NCBI RefSeq assembly: GCF_020360975.1
Contig: NW_025408675.1
Coordinates: forward strand, 2,728,001-2,792,000
Reading direction: 5' to 3'
DNA from: Hirsutella rhossiliensis
Lineage: Eukaryota > Ascomycota > Sordariomycetes > Hypocreales > Ophiocordycipitaceae
Length of the DNA stretch: 64,000 bases
A program made the translations under genes and the position numbers. Under the pieces are notes generated by a model. That model was given only the letters and a program-made list of their open reading frames with translations, was not told where the DNA came from and made no database searches. Shown one piece after another: positions 1 to 11,089 of this stretch. The stretch's first letter is position 1. The number at the start of each line of letters is the position of its first letter.

Positions 1-1
1 G

Positions 2-1108
2 GTTGTGCGCAAGATGGGCCTTATGGACACCTTCAAGTCATACTGCGTCGATGAAACTGGACTCGAGATTTTGAATCCGAACGGTAAGCCGACGGCTGTC
101 TTTGGCATCAACCCTTCGGGCCAGCGACGGCCGACTTTGACGGCCGAGTATGAGATTATGCGTGGCGATGTATTGAAAGTGCTTTACGAGGCCAGTCTTG
201 AACAGGACTCAAAGTTGAGACGAGGGCCAGGGAAGGCGGGAAGCTTGACGTACCAATTCGACCAGACAATCTCAAAGCTCACGCAGAGCGACGATTGTGT
301 GGAGGTCACTTTCTCGGATGGGCAGAAGAGACGATACGACCTCGTCGTCGGCGCAGATGGGCAGGGATCGCGGACCAGACGCCTCGCCTTCGGCCAGGAC
401 ACCAGCGACGAGGCCTTCCAATCACTCGGGGTCCATGCCGCGTACTACAGCATCCCGCGGATCCCAGGCGAAGGGACGCTTGCCAGAGCATACATCGCTC
501 CCGGACGTCGGCTGATGATTACCAGAACGAGCGGCCGCCCGGTGACGCAGGTGCTGCTCTTCACCATGAAGGACACGGAAAGAATGAAGACTTCATACAG
601 CGGCCCGGTGGACGAGCAAAAGGCGGCATTTGCCGAGGCATTTGCAGACGCCGGGTGGCAGGCCGACCGATTTCTCAGCGGCTTGAAAGCCTGCAACGAC
701 TTTTACGCGCACGAGGTGGGCCAGATCAAGATGAAGCAGCTGTACAGCGGCCGGGTCGTGCTCCTCGGCGACGCCGGCTACTGCCCGAGCCCCTTTACGG
801 GAATGGGGACCACCGGCTGCCTCATCGGCGCCTACGTGCTCGCGGGGGAGTTGGCGAGACAGGGCGACGACGTGGCAATGGCGCTCAAGGCGTACGATGA
901 GATCATGCGGCCTCCCATTGCGGAGTGCCAGAAGATGCCTGGCGCGGCGCTGGGCGCCTTCTTTCCGTCCTCGCAGCTTGGTGCTTGGGTTGTTCGCAAC
1001 GCGCTTTGGGCCATGTCCTGGATGGATCAAGTTACCTTGCGGTTGATGTCTCAAGAAAAGCATGGATGGAGACTTCCAGAGTACCCCGAGTTGAATCTAG
1101 TATCGTGA
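2..1108 (+). CDS. FAD-dependent monooxygenase (5' end outside window)
   Basis: The frame is open from the first bases and ends with TGA at 1106-1108, so only the C-terminal part (about 367 residues) of a larger protein is seen. It has the conserved second and third FAD motifs of class A flavoprotein monooxygenases: the DG motif in DLVVGADGQGSR (visible residues about 112-123) and the GD motif in VVLLGDAGY (about 250). The N-terminal GxGxxG dinucleotide fold must lie upstream of the window. By family, such enzymes hydroxylate or epoxidise small molecules using NAD(P)H and O2. The substrate cannot be told. The gene converges on a Zn2Cys6 regulator 282 bp away, an arrangement common at the edge of catabolic or secondary-metabolite clusters; that link is inference. 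Confidence 0.85.
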   Translation, partial: VVRKMGLMDTFKSYCVDETGLEILNPNGKPTAVFGINPSGQRRPTLTAEYEIMRGDVLKVLYEASLEQDSKLRRGPGKAGSLTYQFDQTISKLTQSDDCVEVTFSDGQKRRYDLVVGADGQGSRTRRLAFGQDTSDEAFQSLGVHAAYYSIPRIPGEGTLARAYIAPGRRLMITRTSGRPVTQVLLFTMKDTERMKTSYSGPVDEQKAAFAEAFADAGWQADRFLSGLKACNDFYAHEVGQIKMKQLYSGRVVLLGDAGYCPSPFTGMGTTGCLIGAYVLAGELARQGDDVAMALKAYDEIMRPPIAECQKMPGAALGAFFPSSQLGAWVVRNALWAMSWMDQVTLRLMSQEKHGWRLPEYPELNLVS

Positions 1109-1390
1109 TAAAGTCGAGTCCGACGAACTATTCGATCAGTGCCAAGGAAAGTTATATATATGTCAAAACGGCCCCTTGGCGACATGGAACCTGGCGCACA
1201 GCAAGTGGTCAAATCATGTCTTCTTGGCTACTTGGACGAGATACATGCAACTTGAGCAAAATCAGCCAACCCGTCATGCCCAGAGGACCGGGACGAATAT
1301 AGTCCAAGGCGGGATTGCATTGTCAAATACATGGGGTTTTAGACACAAACCCGGAATCTCGCTAGTAGTCCTTTAAGCCATTCGACTGTC

Positions 1391-3713
1391 TTATGAAAAG
1401 TGCATCTCCGGAAAGAAAATATCCATATCCAAGTCCAGCCCATAGCCCTCGCTATCTTGTCCGCCATCAAGGCCAGGAGATGCGGACCGTGAATCCGGAG
1501 AGGCAGTGCCGGCCCGTGTGCGCAGCAGGTCGTGGCAAAACTCAAGGCTATCTCTTGCACTCCGTGCAATCTGCAACTCAACATCGCAGGGCGTGTCGGC
1601 TTCCATAGCCTCGACCTGGGCCATGAGCATGCTGAGGAACATGTGGCCCTTGATATTAGTCTCTCCTTGCCGGATTCGCTCCGACGACAAAGCGATCATG
1701 TCTCTCATGGCGTGTTTGAGGAAATCCCTGTACTGCGCGTTGCGGTGCAGCGTCCCGTCGCGACGCTGGGCCTCGACCTGGGTGACGAGCTCGAGGCTGA
1801 TGATGGCCGACGCGTACCGGAAGCCTTCTCGGAAAAGGCCTCCGCCGATAGCCATGAGACGAGAGAAGCCAGGGTCTGGTTCGGGAGAGATGATGGCCAG
1901 GGCCGTGTCGAGGCTGGCCTTGAGCGAGTAATGAAACAGCGGGTTTGTCCGCGCTTTGCTGGCGAATGGGCAGTGCAGAGGGATCAGGAACCGGCGCACC
2001 AGGTAGTCGAGCAGGTTCCGGTGAAAGGGCGTCACCCCGGAGTGCTCATGATTCTTCATGAAGCTGCTGCATGCGTGACAGGCGTCCGTCATCTCTGAGC
2101 TCAGCGCAAGGACATCCATGTAAGACAGTTGAGAATTCAAACAGTTGAGAAGCTGGAGGATGCGCAGGCGGGTCGGCAGTGAGTCGAGCAGAAGAAGCTG
2201 CATCGAGGTGGCCGTATAAGTGCCCCTGGGGTGAGCCTGGAACGTCGTGTCTGGCTCCATGCCGTCCATCTCATCGTCGTCGATGTTGGACGGCGGCTCA
2301 ACGTCGAACTCGTCAAGGGAGATCCTGGGCGGCATTGCTGAGTCCAAAGACGACTGTACCGTCATCTCGACGACGGTGGCCCAGAGCCGCCTCCGGAGCT
2401 CGGCCTGCAACGGGGGCATTGCCGGAAGGTGTGTTGGGTCCCGGTGCAGGCCTATCTGCATGGCACTATGGATGAGCGATCCCATTGACATCCATACGAG
2501 GTCGCCGCCAATGGAGAAAATCTGCCGCGCCAGGATCGTCAGGCAGTGGATCTGTATGCCGGTTATGTCCAGGCGGTCCTTTTCCAGCGGTCCAGAAAGC
2601 CATGTCTGAGCGGCGTATACCCATTGATGAACGTTGGTGCCGAGCCCAACATTGCCGTCTCCCCGCTGGTGAAGACCAGATCCAATCCCAATGACTAGGA
2701 GGATTATAAGACGCAGGCCATTCGAAACACGTTCCGGATGACTCCAGTATCTCTCGTACTCGGCCCAAAATGTGGATTTGTGGAGGATCCTGTACGTCGA
2801 CTCAAAAGATTGGAAATACAGCGTTACCATCGAGTCGGCCACTTCGCGGGCAGGGGGTGAGAGGTCGAACTCGAGACGGGTGAGGCTTCTGCTGGGCCGT
2901 CCCATCTTGGTGCTCTTCGCAACTGTCTTGCACTTTTGAAGAAGAACGCCCATCTCGACAACCAAGGCTTCCGTCTCGGCTCCCTGAAATGAGGTTCCAT
3001 GACCGTGGCCGCAAGCCGCGGCATAGCAGGAAAAGACGGTTCCGAACTAGCGATGCAATGAGTGAGGCGGGACGGAGCATATGGGAACAGGGAGAATGCT
3101 CTTTTTGTACCTCTTGAGCCATGCCCACCCAGTGGCTCCATCTCAGGATTCTCGTCTTGTTGAGAATGACCTGCGAGTCCTGCAGCCTGGACCAGGGCGC
3201 CAAAACCTCTCGCCCGATCTCGGCCAGCGCATCGACAGGATGGGATGCCGAGGACTTCTCAAGCCTCTGTACGCGCTGCAAAACATCCCGGAGGTTCGGG
3301 TCCGAGGCCCGATGCCGGTCCGGAGGCCGAGTACACGAATCACCGCCGCCGCCACCAACATCCGGGCTGTCGTTTTGGGCGGCCGCTGCTTCGGCCCGAG
3401 ACGGAGACGGGCCACGGCGAAGCCTTGTTTCCAACCCGCCTCTGCCAATGCGGCTCTGCTGGGCGGCATAGGCAAAAGGCGAGTGTCCAGCAGCGGACGG
3501 GGTGCTCGCCGTCTGGACCCCCGAGCCGTCCCGGCGGGGATGTTGCGGCCGAAGAATAGACTCGCTGCCGTGGACGTTGTAAGTGCACGGCGTCTCGGCC
3601 GAGACACAGTGGGCACACGGGTCGTTTCGGTCGCACTTGATCTTGCGGCGCCGGCACTCTAGGCAGGACAGGGCCGGCCTTCGACGCCGCCTGCGCTCAT
3701 GTTGTCGCTCCAT
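1391..3713 (-). CDS. Zn2Cys6 fungal transcription factor
   Basis: Exons 3713-3111 and 2983-1391 join in phase 0 across a 127-nt intron (GTACAA donor, TTTCAG acceptor), giving about 731 residues. A zinc binuclear cluster lies at residues 17-43 with spacing C-x2-C-x6-C-x5-C-x2-C-x6-C, preceded by an arginine run. A short predicted coiled linker (near residues 140-156) follows, then the fungal-specific transcription factor middle homology region from about residue 250, including an RRRLWAT-type segment near 397. By family this is a nuclear DNA-binding regulator. It lies tail to tail with the FAD monooxygenase, so it may control it or a cluster to the left. The C-terminus is acidic and aromatic (LDLDMDIFF), like an activation domain. 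Targets are unknown. Confidence 0.9.
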
Positions 3714-5227
3714 GGAGGACCAGAGGATCAGGAACGTCGAGTTTCACGTCCAGTCCCCGGCCCCGTCACTCGGCACGGGAGGCGTAACGAACTTGGCTAG
3801 ACGGGCCAGACGACGGCTCCGTAAGGTCCGCAGTGGCGCGCAGTCGTCGGACATAGGCGAATATGCCGAGTCTCGGCCGAAGTTCACCGTCCCGCTCTAC
3901 GCAGAGAGTTGTGCTAGACACAGATCAAGCAACCCGTGCTCTACGGCGGGCGGACTGGGCGGCGACAACCGACAGGATGACCTATTATTATGTTAGCAAT
4001 TGTAGAATCGTATCCCTGGCCTAACATATCGCGATACTCATGTTAACTAGGTCCCAATACCGAGTTGCTACTCATCTCGAATGACAGCAGATCTCTGAAA
4101 CGCAGCAACGCAGAGAAACGATGCGTTAAAAGGGCACATCCTCTCGGGCGAAAAGAGGGGGATCCTCTATGCATCGCTAGGTAAAATAACTGCCTCTTCT
4201 CTACTCCCTGTATTATTCTACTTGTATGCCCCCTTAATTACACCCAGGCACTTGATATGAAGCTGGGCTAATTACATGTGGAAGCTGGGGCGCTTATGGG
4301 GGCCAAGGAGTTAGTACTTGGCCAGCAGACATAAAGAGCACCCAGCTTAAGGAGAGACAAGAAACTAGTACATGTACTGTAGATGTCCAAGCTGCAGGCG
4401 CTACCAGCGACGCAGGAAATTAAAAATTAGGTACAGAGTAGTAATTATTAGGAGGTAACCAAGCAAACACATACTTTGTCCACGGGACTTTCCCCCCTCT
4501 TCCCCCCTTTCGTGCGAGGTCCTAGTTAGGTTATTAACAAGTAGTACCTTGTAATTAATACCCCCTGACGGCACGGCGGGGGAGAAGAGCTGCCATGGCG
4601 GGGTCCGAGCCGTAACTCGTCGCCATGACGTCGCCGCCGAGGCTGAAGCAAGACCAGCCGTCATTCACTCACTCGCATTGGATCCAAGCGGCCGCCCAGG
4701 CTACCAGCTGATGAAAAAACCCCCATATTCCTGGAGCCTCTCTTTTCGTCTCTCTCTTTTTTTTTTGCCTTGTCCTTGCTGCTCCGGAAGCTTCCCCTCG
4801 GAGCTCTCCGCCTACCGGTACCACGGGTGGACACGGGCCCCACCCGAGCCCCAAGTATCTCCACTGCCACGGTGGGTGAGAGGTACTTGGCCGCCTGTCC
4901 CCTCGTGCAACGTCTCGCGCGCCTCTCTCTCGCTCCTCTCTCGCTCCCCTCCGCACTCTGTCTCCCTCTCTCTCTCTTCATCTTTCTTCGTGTGCGCCCG
5001 ACGTTTTCTTGGTCCCTTTCGTCCGGCCATTTCTCACTGGTGCCTCCACGGCCCGCCTGCACCTTTCGACAAGCTCTTGGGCTGCACGGATCTGACTCCC
5101 TCGGAGCCTCTGCCAAACGAGACGAGACGAGACATCGTCGAAGCACAAGTCAGACGAAACACGCAAACAGACAAAGAGACACAGCCCATCCATCGGCCGA
5201 GGCGGCAGCCAGCCTGCGCTCCCCTCC
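3714..5227. other. Intergenic, divergent promoter region
   Basis: Gene-free stretch between the divergent Zn2Cys6 factor and the PTEN-like gene. The middle part (about 4000-4450) is relatively AT-rich. The 500 bp nearest the PTEN start is strongly pyrimidine-rich. Short ORFs here look like chance frames. Confidence 0.6.
4738..4990 (+). promoter_or_regulatory. Pyrimidine-rich tract upstream of PTEN-like gene
   Basis: CT-rich runs (for example around 4738-4768 and 4920-4986) precede the ATG at 5228. Such tracts mark core promoters and 5' leaders of strongly transcribed filamentous-fungal genes. The assignment rests on composition and position only. Confidence 0.4.
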
Positions 5228-7088
5228 ATGGCCTCCATTCTGCGGCAGATTGTCGCCGGGCCCAGGGCAAGACACCCCGAGGCCGGGCTGGACCTCTGCT
5301 ACGTGACCGACGACATCATTGCCACGTCCGTCCAGCCCTCTCCTCCTCAAACACTCGTCACCGCCGCCTCGAGTCCCCCTGCTGACGCCGCCGCGCACCC
5401 ACAGGTCCGGCCCATCCCAGACATACCCTCAGCTGGCCTACCGAAACCCCCTCGACCAGCTCGTCGCCTTCCTCGACTCCAAGCATGGCGACGACTGGGC
5501 CATCTGGGAGTTTCGCGCAGAGGGCACTGGATACCCCGACGACGCCGTCTACGGCCGCATCCGCCACTACCCCTGGCCCGACCACCACCCCCCGCCCTTT
5601 CGCCTCGTCCCCATGATCATGGCCAGCATGAGGAACTGGCTGCACGGCGGCCCTCTCGAGGGCGCCACCGCTGCTCGGCAGGATTCCTCGTCTCTCTCAC
5701 CGCCGCCTCCAGCCGCCAGCAACGCCGACGGCAAGGCTCTGGGAGCGGGAAAGAGGGGAAAGCGGGTCGTCGTCGTGCACTGCAAGGCCGGCAAGGGCCG
5801 CAGCGGTACCGCAACCTGCAGCTACCTCATCTCCGAGCAGGGCTGGAAGGCGGAGGACGCGCTGGCCCGCTTCACCGAGAGGCGCATGCGCCCCAGGTTT
5901 GGAGCCGGCGTCTCCATCCCCTCGCAGCTGCGGTGGATCGGTTACGTCGACCGCTGGACCCAAAACGGCAAACGCTACGTCGACCGCGCCATCGAGATCC
6001 TCGAGGTCCATGTCTGGGGGCTCCGCAACGGCGTCAAGGTCGACGTTGAGGGCTTCGAGGACCATGGCAGGAAGATTCGCGTCTTCCACACTTTTACCAA
6101 GAAGGAAAGGGTCGTCGTCGAGGGCGACGTGCCTGCCGGCGGCGGCCTCGGCTCCATCATGTGGGAGTGGGCCGGCTACCCGGCTTCGGCCGCCGAAAAG
6201 GCCCCCGAAGGCGTCGAGCTGGCCAACGGCGCCAACGCCCGGGGAACCCCCCTTACTGCTGCTGCGCCCGACCGCCCCGAAACCGCTCCTCTCAACGAGA
6301 AGAAGCATCACATGCTGAAGCGCAAGGGCACCGACCTCATCCAAAAGGTTTCCGCGCAGGGATCCCGCCCGACGTTCGACAAGCGCAGGTCCAAGACCAT
6401 CATCGAGCCGAGCACGTCGGCAGCGACGTCCTCCTCCTCCGTCCGCACGGAGCCGCCCGACGACGCGGAGCCCGGTGGCATGGCCGTCATCCTCAAGCCG
6501 AGCGAACCCATCAGGATCCCAACGAGCGACGTCAACATCTCGGTGGAGCGGCGCAACAAGACGCCCAAGAGCATGGGGCTCACCATGGTGACGGCGGTCG
6601 CGCACGTCTGGTTCAACGCCTTCTTCGACGGCCAGGGCCCTGAGCAGGGCGGCACGGCAAACGACAGCGGCGTCTTCGCCATCGACTGGGACGCCATGGA
6701 CGGCATCAAGGGCTCGAGCCGCAAGGGCGCCCGTGCCCTGGACCGCCTCGCCGTGGTGTGGAGGGCCGTCGGCGAGGGTGCCGTGCCCGGCGCCCCGGCG
6801 GGCGAGGAGATTGTCGAGCCGCCCGAGGGCCAGCCCGTGCCGCAGCTGCAGGCGGCCGACTGGGCGGGCGGCAACGCCGAGGGCCCCGAGGTGGAGCCGG
6901 ACCTCGGCCTGCGGGTGCAGAGCCCCGCGAGCGAAGACGTCAGCAGGGCGAGCAGCCTGCGCAGCGCCGAGGGCGTGCCTGCCCCGCCGCGCAAGGACGG
7001 CGGCGAGGATGACGGGGCGTCGTTGGAGGGAGTTCGGTGTAGCGGGCCGGCGGGGGAGGAGCTCCTCAACGGCGCCAAGGGGCGGTGA
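5228..7088 (+). CDS. TEP1: PTEN-type phosphatidylinositol 3-phosphatase (TEP1-like)
   Basis: Exon 1 is 5228-5325 and exon 2 5405-7088, joined across a 79-nt intron (GTCCGT donor, CACAG acceptor) that restores IIATSGPSQTYPQ; about 593 residues. The N-terminus (ILRQIV...DLCYVTDDIIATS) and the P-loop HCKAGKGRSG near residue 158 are diagnostic of PTEN. Cys and Arg of CX5R and the two P-loop lysines typical of PTEN are present. A C2-like region follows (about residues 220-460), then a disordered acidic tail. By family it removes the 3-phosphate from PtdIns(3,4,5)P3 at membranes. A Pro/Ser/Gly insertion of about 35 residues sits just before the catalytic loop (nt about 5655-5765), making the protein longer than human PTEN (403 aa). 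The long antisense ORF is a shadow. Confidence 0.93.
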
Positions 7089-7304
7089 AGGGACGGTTGG
7101 GAATTGCGGCAGACAGGTCGGTTGTCGAGCTGTTCCTTGTCGCCTCTTGATCACCCCTCCGCATTTCCCTTGGTTGAGACTAGGAGGCTTGTCACCAGGC
7201 GGACAGGAGAGCATGAGCTTGGTGGGCACGTGTCTTGTGTTCGGTTCGCCTGCATGAATGGGGAAAACTGGTTCCTCGCCCTCTTGCTGGACACAAACCC
7301 GCCT

Positions 7305-8867
7305 CTAGTGATAGCGTCCCCGGCCCCTATGATGTCTGCCGTCGCCCCTGTACCCCCCGTACGGCCCCCCGCCCCTCCTGTGGTCCCCCCGGTCTCTGTA
7401 GGACCCTCGGTATCCTCCTCTCCCGCCGCCGCCGCCGCCACCACCATCCCTCTCGTACGGGGGCGGTGGCGCCACGGGCTCCTCGACCTCGACCTCGTAG
7501 TCCTCGTACTCGTCCTTGAAGAACTCGCCTGCCTTGGCCTGCTCCTTGTCGGCGGCCTCCGGGTCGAAGACGAAGCGCATGGTGCCGTCCTGGCCGCGGG
7601 CGGTGCGGCGGATGGCCGCGTCGGGCGGCCAGGCGCCTGCTGCCATGGCGGCGGCGGCCGTCGTCGTGGGGCTGGCACCCGGGGCGATGGGGGTGAGCGG
7701 GTTCGGGTCTGCGACCTCGCAGCGGGAGCAGTGGAAGAGGTAGCGGGGCGAGGCGGTGGCGTCGAGGTCGGTGTTGAGGCGAATCTTGATGTCGATGAAG
7801 GTGTTTAGGTCGAAGAGGGCGCCGACCTTGGTGGCCTTGTGGTGCTGGACGTAGAGGTCGAGCAGGTCGAGCATGGTCTCGACGACGGCGTCGCGGTCGT
7901 ACTGGCGGCGACGAGCGGCGAAGCGGCGGACGCGATCGACGAGGTCGTTTTCGCCGTTTCCGAGATTATTGGCGCCGGCGCCGCGCGCGCGGGCCGTCAG
8001 CTCGACGACGGCCATTACCATGGACAGGGTGGTGCGCTTGACGGGGACAAATGTCTTGTACAGGTCGATGCACATGGCGTAGGCGGTGGCGAAGAAGGCG
8101 CGGCTGCCGGCTGCGGACCGGCCGAGGATGCTGCGTACCACCTTGACGAGCAGCTTTTGCGGATAGCGGGTGCGGAAGTCGAAGCCGATGGTCTCGAGGA
8201 TGAGGCGCTCGAGCCCGATGATGACTTTGCCGGGCGACTCGAAGATCTGGGGGCGGACCGTTAGCAGCCTGGCTGACAGGCGAGGTTGCCCTTTCACGAC
8301 AAACGAACCTTGTCATCGGGCGCCGCGGGCTTATCCGGGTTCTTGACGTTGTACGCGGCGGCGAGGATGTCTTTGGACTTTTTGATGGTGTCTTCGACCT
8401 TGCAGGCGACGAAGAGGGAGGCGAGCGCGGCGTCTTGGTAGTTGTACTCGGAGTCGCGAAAGTTGAGGCGGAACTTGTGAAAGTAGGTACACGCCGTGTC
8501 GAAAGTGCGTACCGGCCTGTATCCGTCAACCGAACAGTCAGCCGGAGACCCAGACATCACTGCCCTCTTCCGACGCCATGGTCGCGCCGGGGACGCAGGA
8601 GGGAGAGAAGACGCACAACAGCAGGTGCTCGCGCACGTTGTCGATGAGCTGGACGCCCTGCAGGCGGTACGTGTCCTCTCGCGCCGGGTCGCAGCCGTTG
8701 TCCTTGAGCATGCGCCGCAGCTTGATCTCGGCGCTGTACTGGTTGGAGCTGGAGATGAAGCCCGGGTGCGGGCCGACGCGGGGGGGGGCAGCCGCCGAGG
8801 CGTCGCCGTTGACTGCCGCCGGCGGCGGTGCATCGTCTGCGGCGACGGCGCCATTGGGAGGCGCCAT
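7305..8867 (-). CDS. CTK2: CTD kinase I cyclin subunit (beta, Ctk2-like)
   Basis: Three exons, 8867-8617, 8516-8309 and 8246-7305, join in frame (donors GTGCGT and GTTCGT; the second intron has GCTAAC before CCCCCAG) to give about 466 residues. The cyclin fold begins after a disordered leader: DTYRLQGVQLIDNVREHLLL, then PVRTFDTACTYFHKFRL and ALASLFVACKVEDT, all characteristic of Ctk2-type cyclins. By family it pairs with the Ctk1 kinase and Ctk3 to phosphorylate the RNA polymerase II C-terminal domain at Ser2 during elongation. The last 45 or so residues (nt 7305-7440) are an unusual Gly/Arg/Tyr-rich RGG-like tail after an acidic patch. It shares its upstream region with the divergent HTH gene. 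Confidence 0.88.
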
Positions 8868-9654
8868 CTGGGGGTTGCCCAGGCTCCCTCGGCGGGAGGT
8901 GGTGGGAGGGGGTCGTCGTCTGTCGGGTTAGATTGCGGCGATGCGCTGTCGGATGCCGTGGCGCGAGTTTGGATCGGGGAGGATGCGGCGGCAGTGGGAT
9001 GGCGGCGCGTGTGTATATGAAGCCGAGAGTGGAAGCTGGGCGTCTGGCGTGGGCGTGGGCGTGGGCGTATTTCTCGCTGTTGCTTCGGGTCGTGTGAGTT
9101 GGTAGGGTGGGAGGTGCAGGAGAAAATCAAGAGGGAAGCGTTGAGTTTAGACGAGGCTGAGAGAAGAGCTTCCGGCATAAAATGCACGGTTAGTTGGTGG
9201 GGCCGGGACCGTTAAGATTTGACCGAGCTTTACATGGTACGTACAGGCAGGGACTCACCAAGTATCCAATCGATGAAATATGCAGCAAAAGTACTTTGGC
9301 GAGCAGAAAGTACTTGCTTCATTCTCCTCGGCTCTGGTTGGTTCGCTGCTCCCCGGCTGTGCCTGAGTGGGGCAAGAGCTCCGGGAGCTCTCTTGGCTCT
9401 CGGCACTCGGCTCTGAATGTCTCTTGGAAGCTGCTTATCTCGCCATGTTGCCGAGCACAGTGCAGATTGCCTTACCACCTGATCGGAGCCACTGCCCCGG
9501 GGGGGTGAGGGGGAAAACAAAGTGAAGAGCTCGCCACCGCCCGTCCCCATCAAACGCTAATTTATTTTCTTCCTCTTGCACCGTCTCAAGTAAGCCCGCA
9601 TCAGGGCGATGCTCTCCGCGTCGCCGTTTGCGAGACCCAAAGACTTCTCACGGC
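8868..9654. other. Divergent promoter between CTK2 and HTH gene
   Basis: 787 bp between two divergent starts. ORFs crossing it are shadows of the CTK2 first exon or have no recognisable coding signal. A G-run with mixed AT segments is seen but no clear motif. Confidence 0.5.
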
Positions 9655-10223
9655 ATGGCTCTATCCGACGAAGACGTCCCCGGCGACGAGGAAGCCGTCG
9701 TCAGCCATGATGCGCCCCTCGAGAGCTCAGCGCAACTGGGCATCGTAGGTTGGCCTTGAGCCCGGACCAATGCATCGCTCCATCGTGTGTTGACGACTGA
9801 CAGGCAGCCTCCCCATACTCACCAACCTCCCTCGCCGCCGTCGACACCGCCAACGACGAGCACGTCGACTCGCCACCGGCAGCGACACCAGCACCGGACG
9901 TGACGCGCAAGCAGTCGTCGACGGCGGCGCGGGCCGTGGCGCTGGAGCTCTACAACCTCCACACGCCCATGCACGTCATCACGCAGCGGACGGGCATCAA
10001 GTCGGGTGCCTTTTACGCCCTGATCCGCAGGGCCACGCAGAGGGGCTTCACCCGCGGCAGCCGCGTCCTCGACGAGCACGTCGTCGACGGCCATCGCTCC
10101 GGCAGGCCGCAGACGGCGGAGCGCGGACGCGACGGCAAGCGGAAGCGGAGGAGGAAGGCGGCCGAGGCCGACAAGGCGGGCGGTGATGATGGCACGGGGG
10201 AGAGCGTGCCGACCCCTGGCTGA
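9655..10223 (+). CDS. Small homeodomain-like HTH protein, transposase-type DNA-binding domain
   Basis: Exons 9655-9744 and 9804-10223 join in phase 0 (donor GTAGGT, acceptor GACAG) to give about 169 residues. An earlier ATG at 9609 runs into a stop, so 9655 is chosen. Residues about 68-112 form a helix-turn-helix of the homeodomain-like type (STAARAVALELYNLHTP... then QRTGIKSGAFYALIRRA). It is followed by HRSGRP (127-132), resembling the GRPR/AT-hook link between the two HTH halves of Tc1/mariner and related transposases. A basic, NLS-like tail (GKRKRRRK) ends the protein. There is no DDE catalytic region. It probably binds DNA. Whether it is a domesticated transposase domain or a fungal HTH family of other origin cannot be decided here. 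Confidence 0.75.
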
Positions 10224-11089
10224 TTGTTCTTGTACAAATACCGTGTGCCTGGCTGTCTTTTCATACTGTCAAAGTGTACATAGCTCGACAAGCACCTTAT
10301 CCAGGGCAGGTGGTGGTGATAGAGCATGGCAATTCGCTACCTCACTAACGTTAACGACCAGTGTCCGACAAAGTACTCACTACCTCTGTACATAAGTTAC
10401 TTATGTACCTACTCTTGGTCCAGACAGCTCCTCCGCCACGACCCGCCGCTCGCTCAACCTCTTGAGGTGCATTCCTACTCTCAAGCTCTGCGCCGTCAAC
10501 AGCCTCACACCCAAACAGCAGCAGGTCGGCACAATGGCAAGCCGCCGGCTGCTTCAGTCGCCCCGCATAGACACAGCTGTGCGAGCATTTTGTCGGACCC
10601 AGGCCATTCACTCCATTCGGCCTCAGTCTCTCTCTCTCTCTGCGCCCACCCATTTCCCACGCCTCGTCTTTGGCCGTCGATGAAGCATGCTACATCATCC
10701 CCCGACGTCCACAAGCCTCCCCTTGGCTGGGCTAGGCTCGCGGTCTTTCAACCTTGCTCCACCAGGGCTCACGCAGCTCACGCAGCAAATGGAATCCACA
10801 CACAGTCTAAACTCCTCCGATATCGCCTGGGTATGTACAGTATATTGCTCGCTCCCAAATCGATAGAAAGCATCAACACATATAAAAGGTTTGGTGCCTC
10901 GTCAAGGCTCGTATCGACAGAAAGCATCAACACATAGAAAAGGTTCGGTGCCTCGTCAAGGCTCGTATCGGCAGAAAGCATCAAACACATAGAAAAAGGT
11001 TGGTGCCTCGTCAAGGGCTCGCGGTGGCCCCTTCGGCCTCGTTCTCTCGCCCCCGCCCTGCAGCTTCCTACGCGCCGACAGACAACAAA
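10224..11089. other. Intergenic between convergent genes
   Basis: 866 bp between the 3' ends of the HTH gene and the disordered-protein gene. It contains CT-rich runs (10627-10640) and the 54-bp tandem repeat described separately. No convincing gene. Confidence 0.6.
10861..11021. repeat. Tandem repeat, 3 copies of a 54-bp unit
   Basis: Units begin at 10861, 10915 and 10969 with CGAYAGAAAGCATCAA-like sequence and end GCCTCGTCAAGGCTCG. Copies 1 and 2 differ at few positions; copy 3 carries small insertions (an extra A and an extra G). The unit length is a multiple of three and stays open on the minus strand, but no start codon or homology supports a protein. Confidence 0.9.

Noticed and set aside
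5697..7229. 510-codon ORF antisense to the PTEN-like gene
   Set aside because: Mirror frame of GC-rich codons; the sense strand has a clear phosphatase domain and the antisense product has none.
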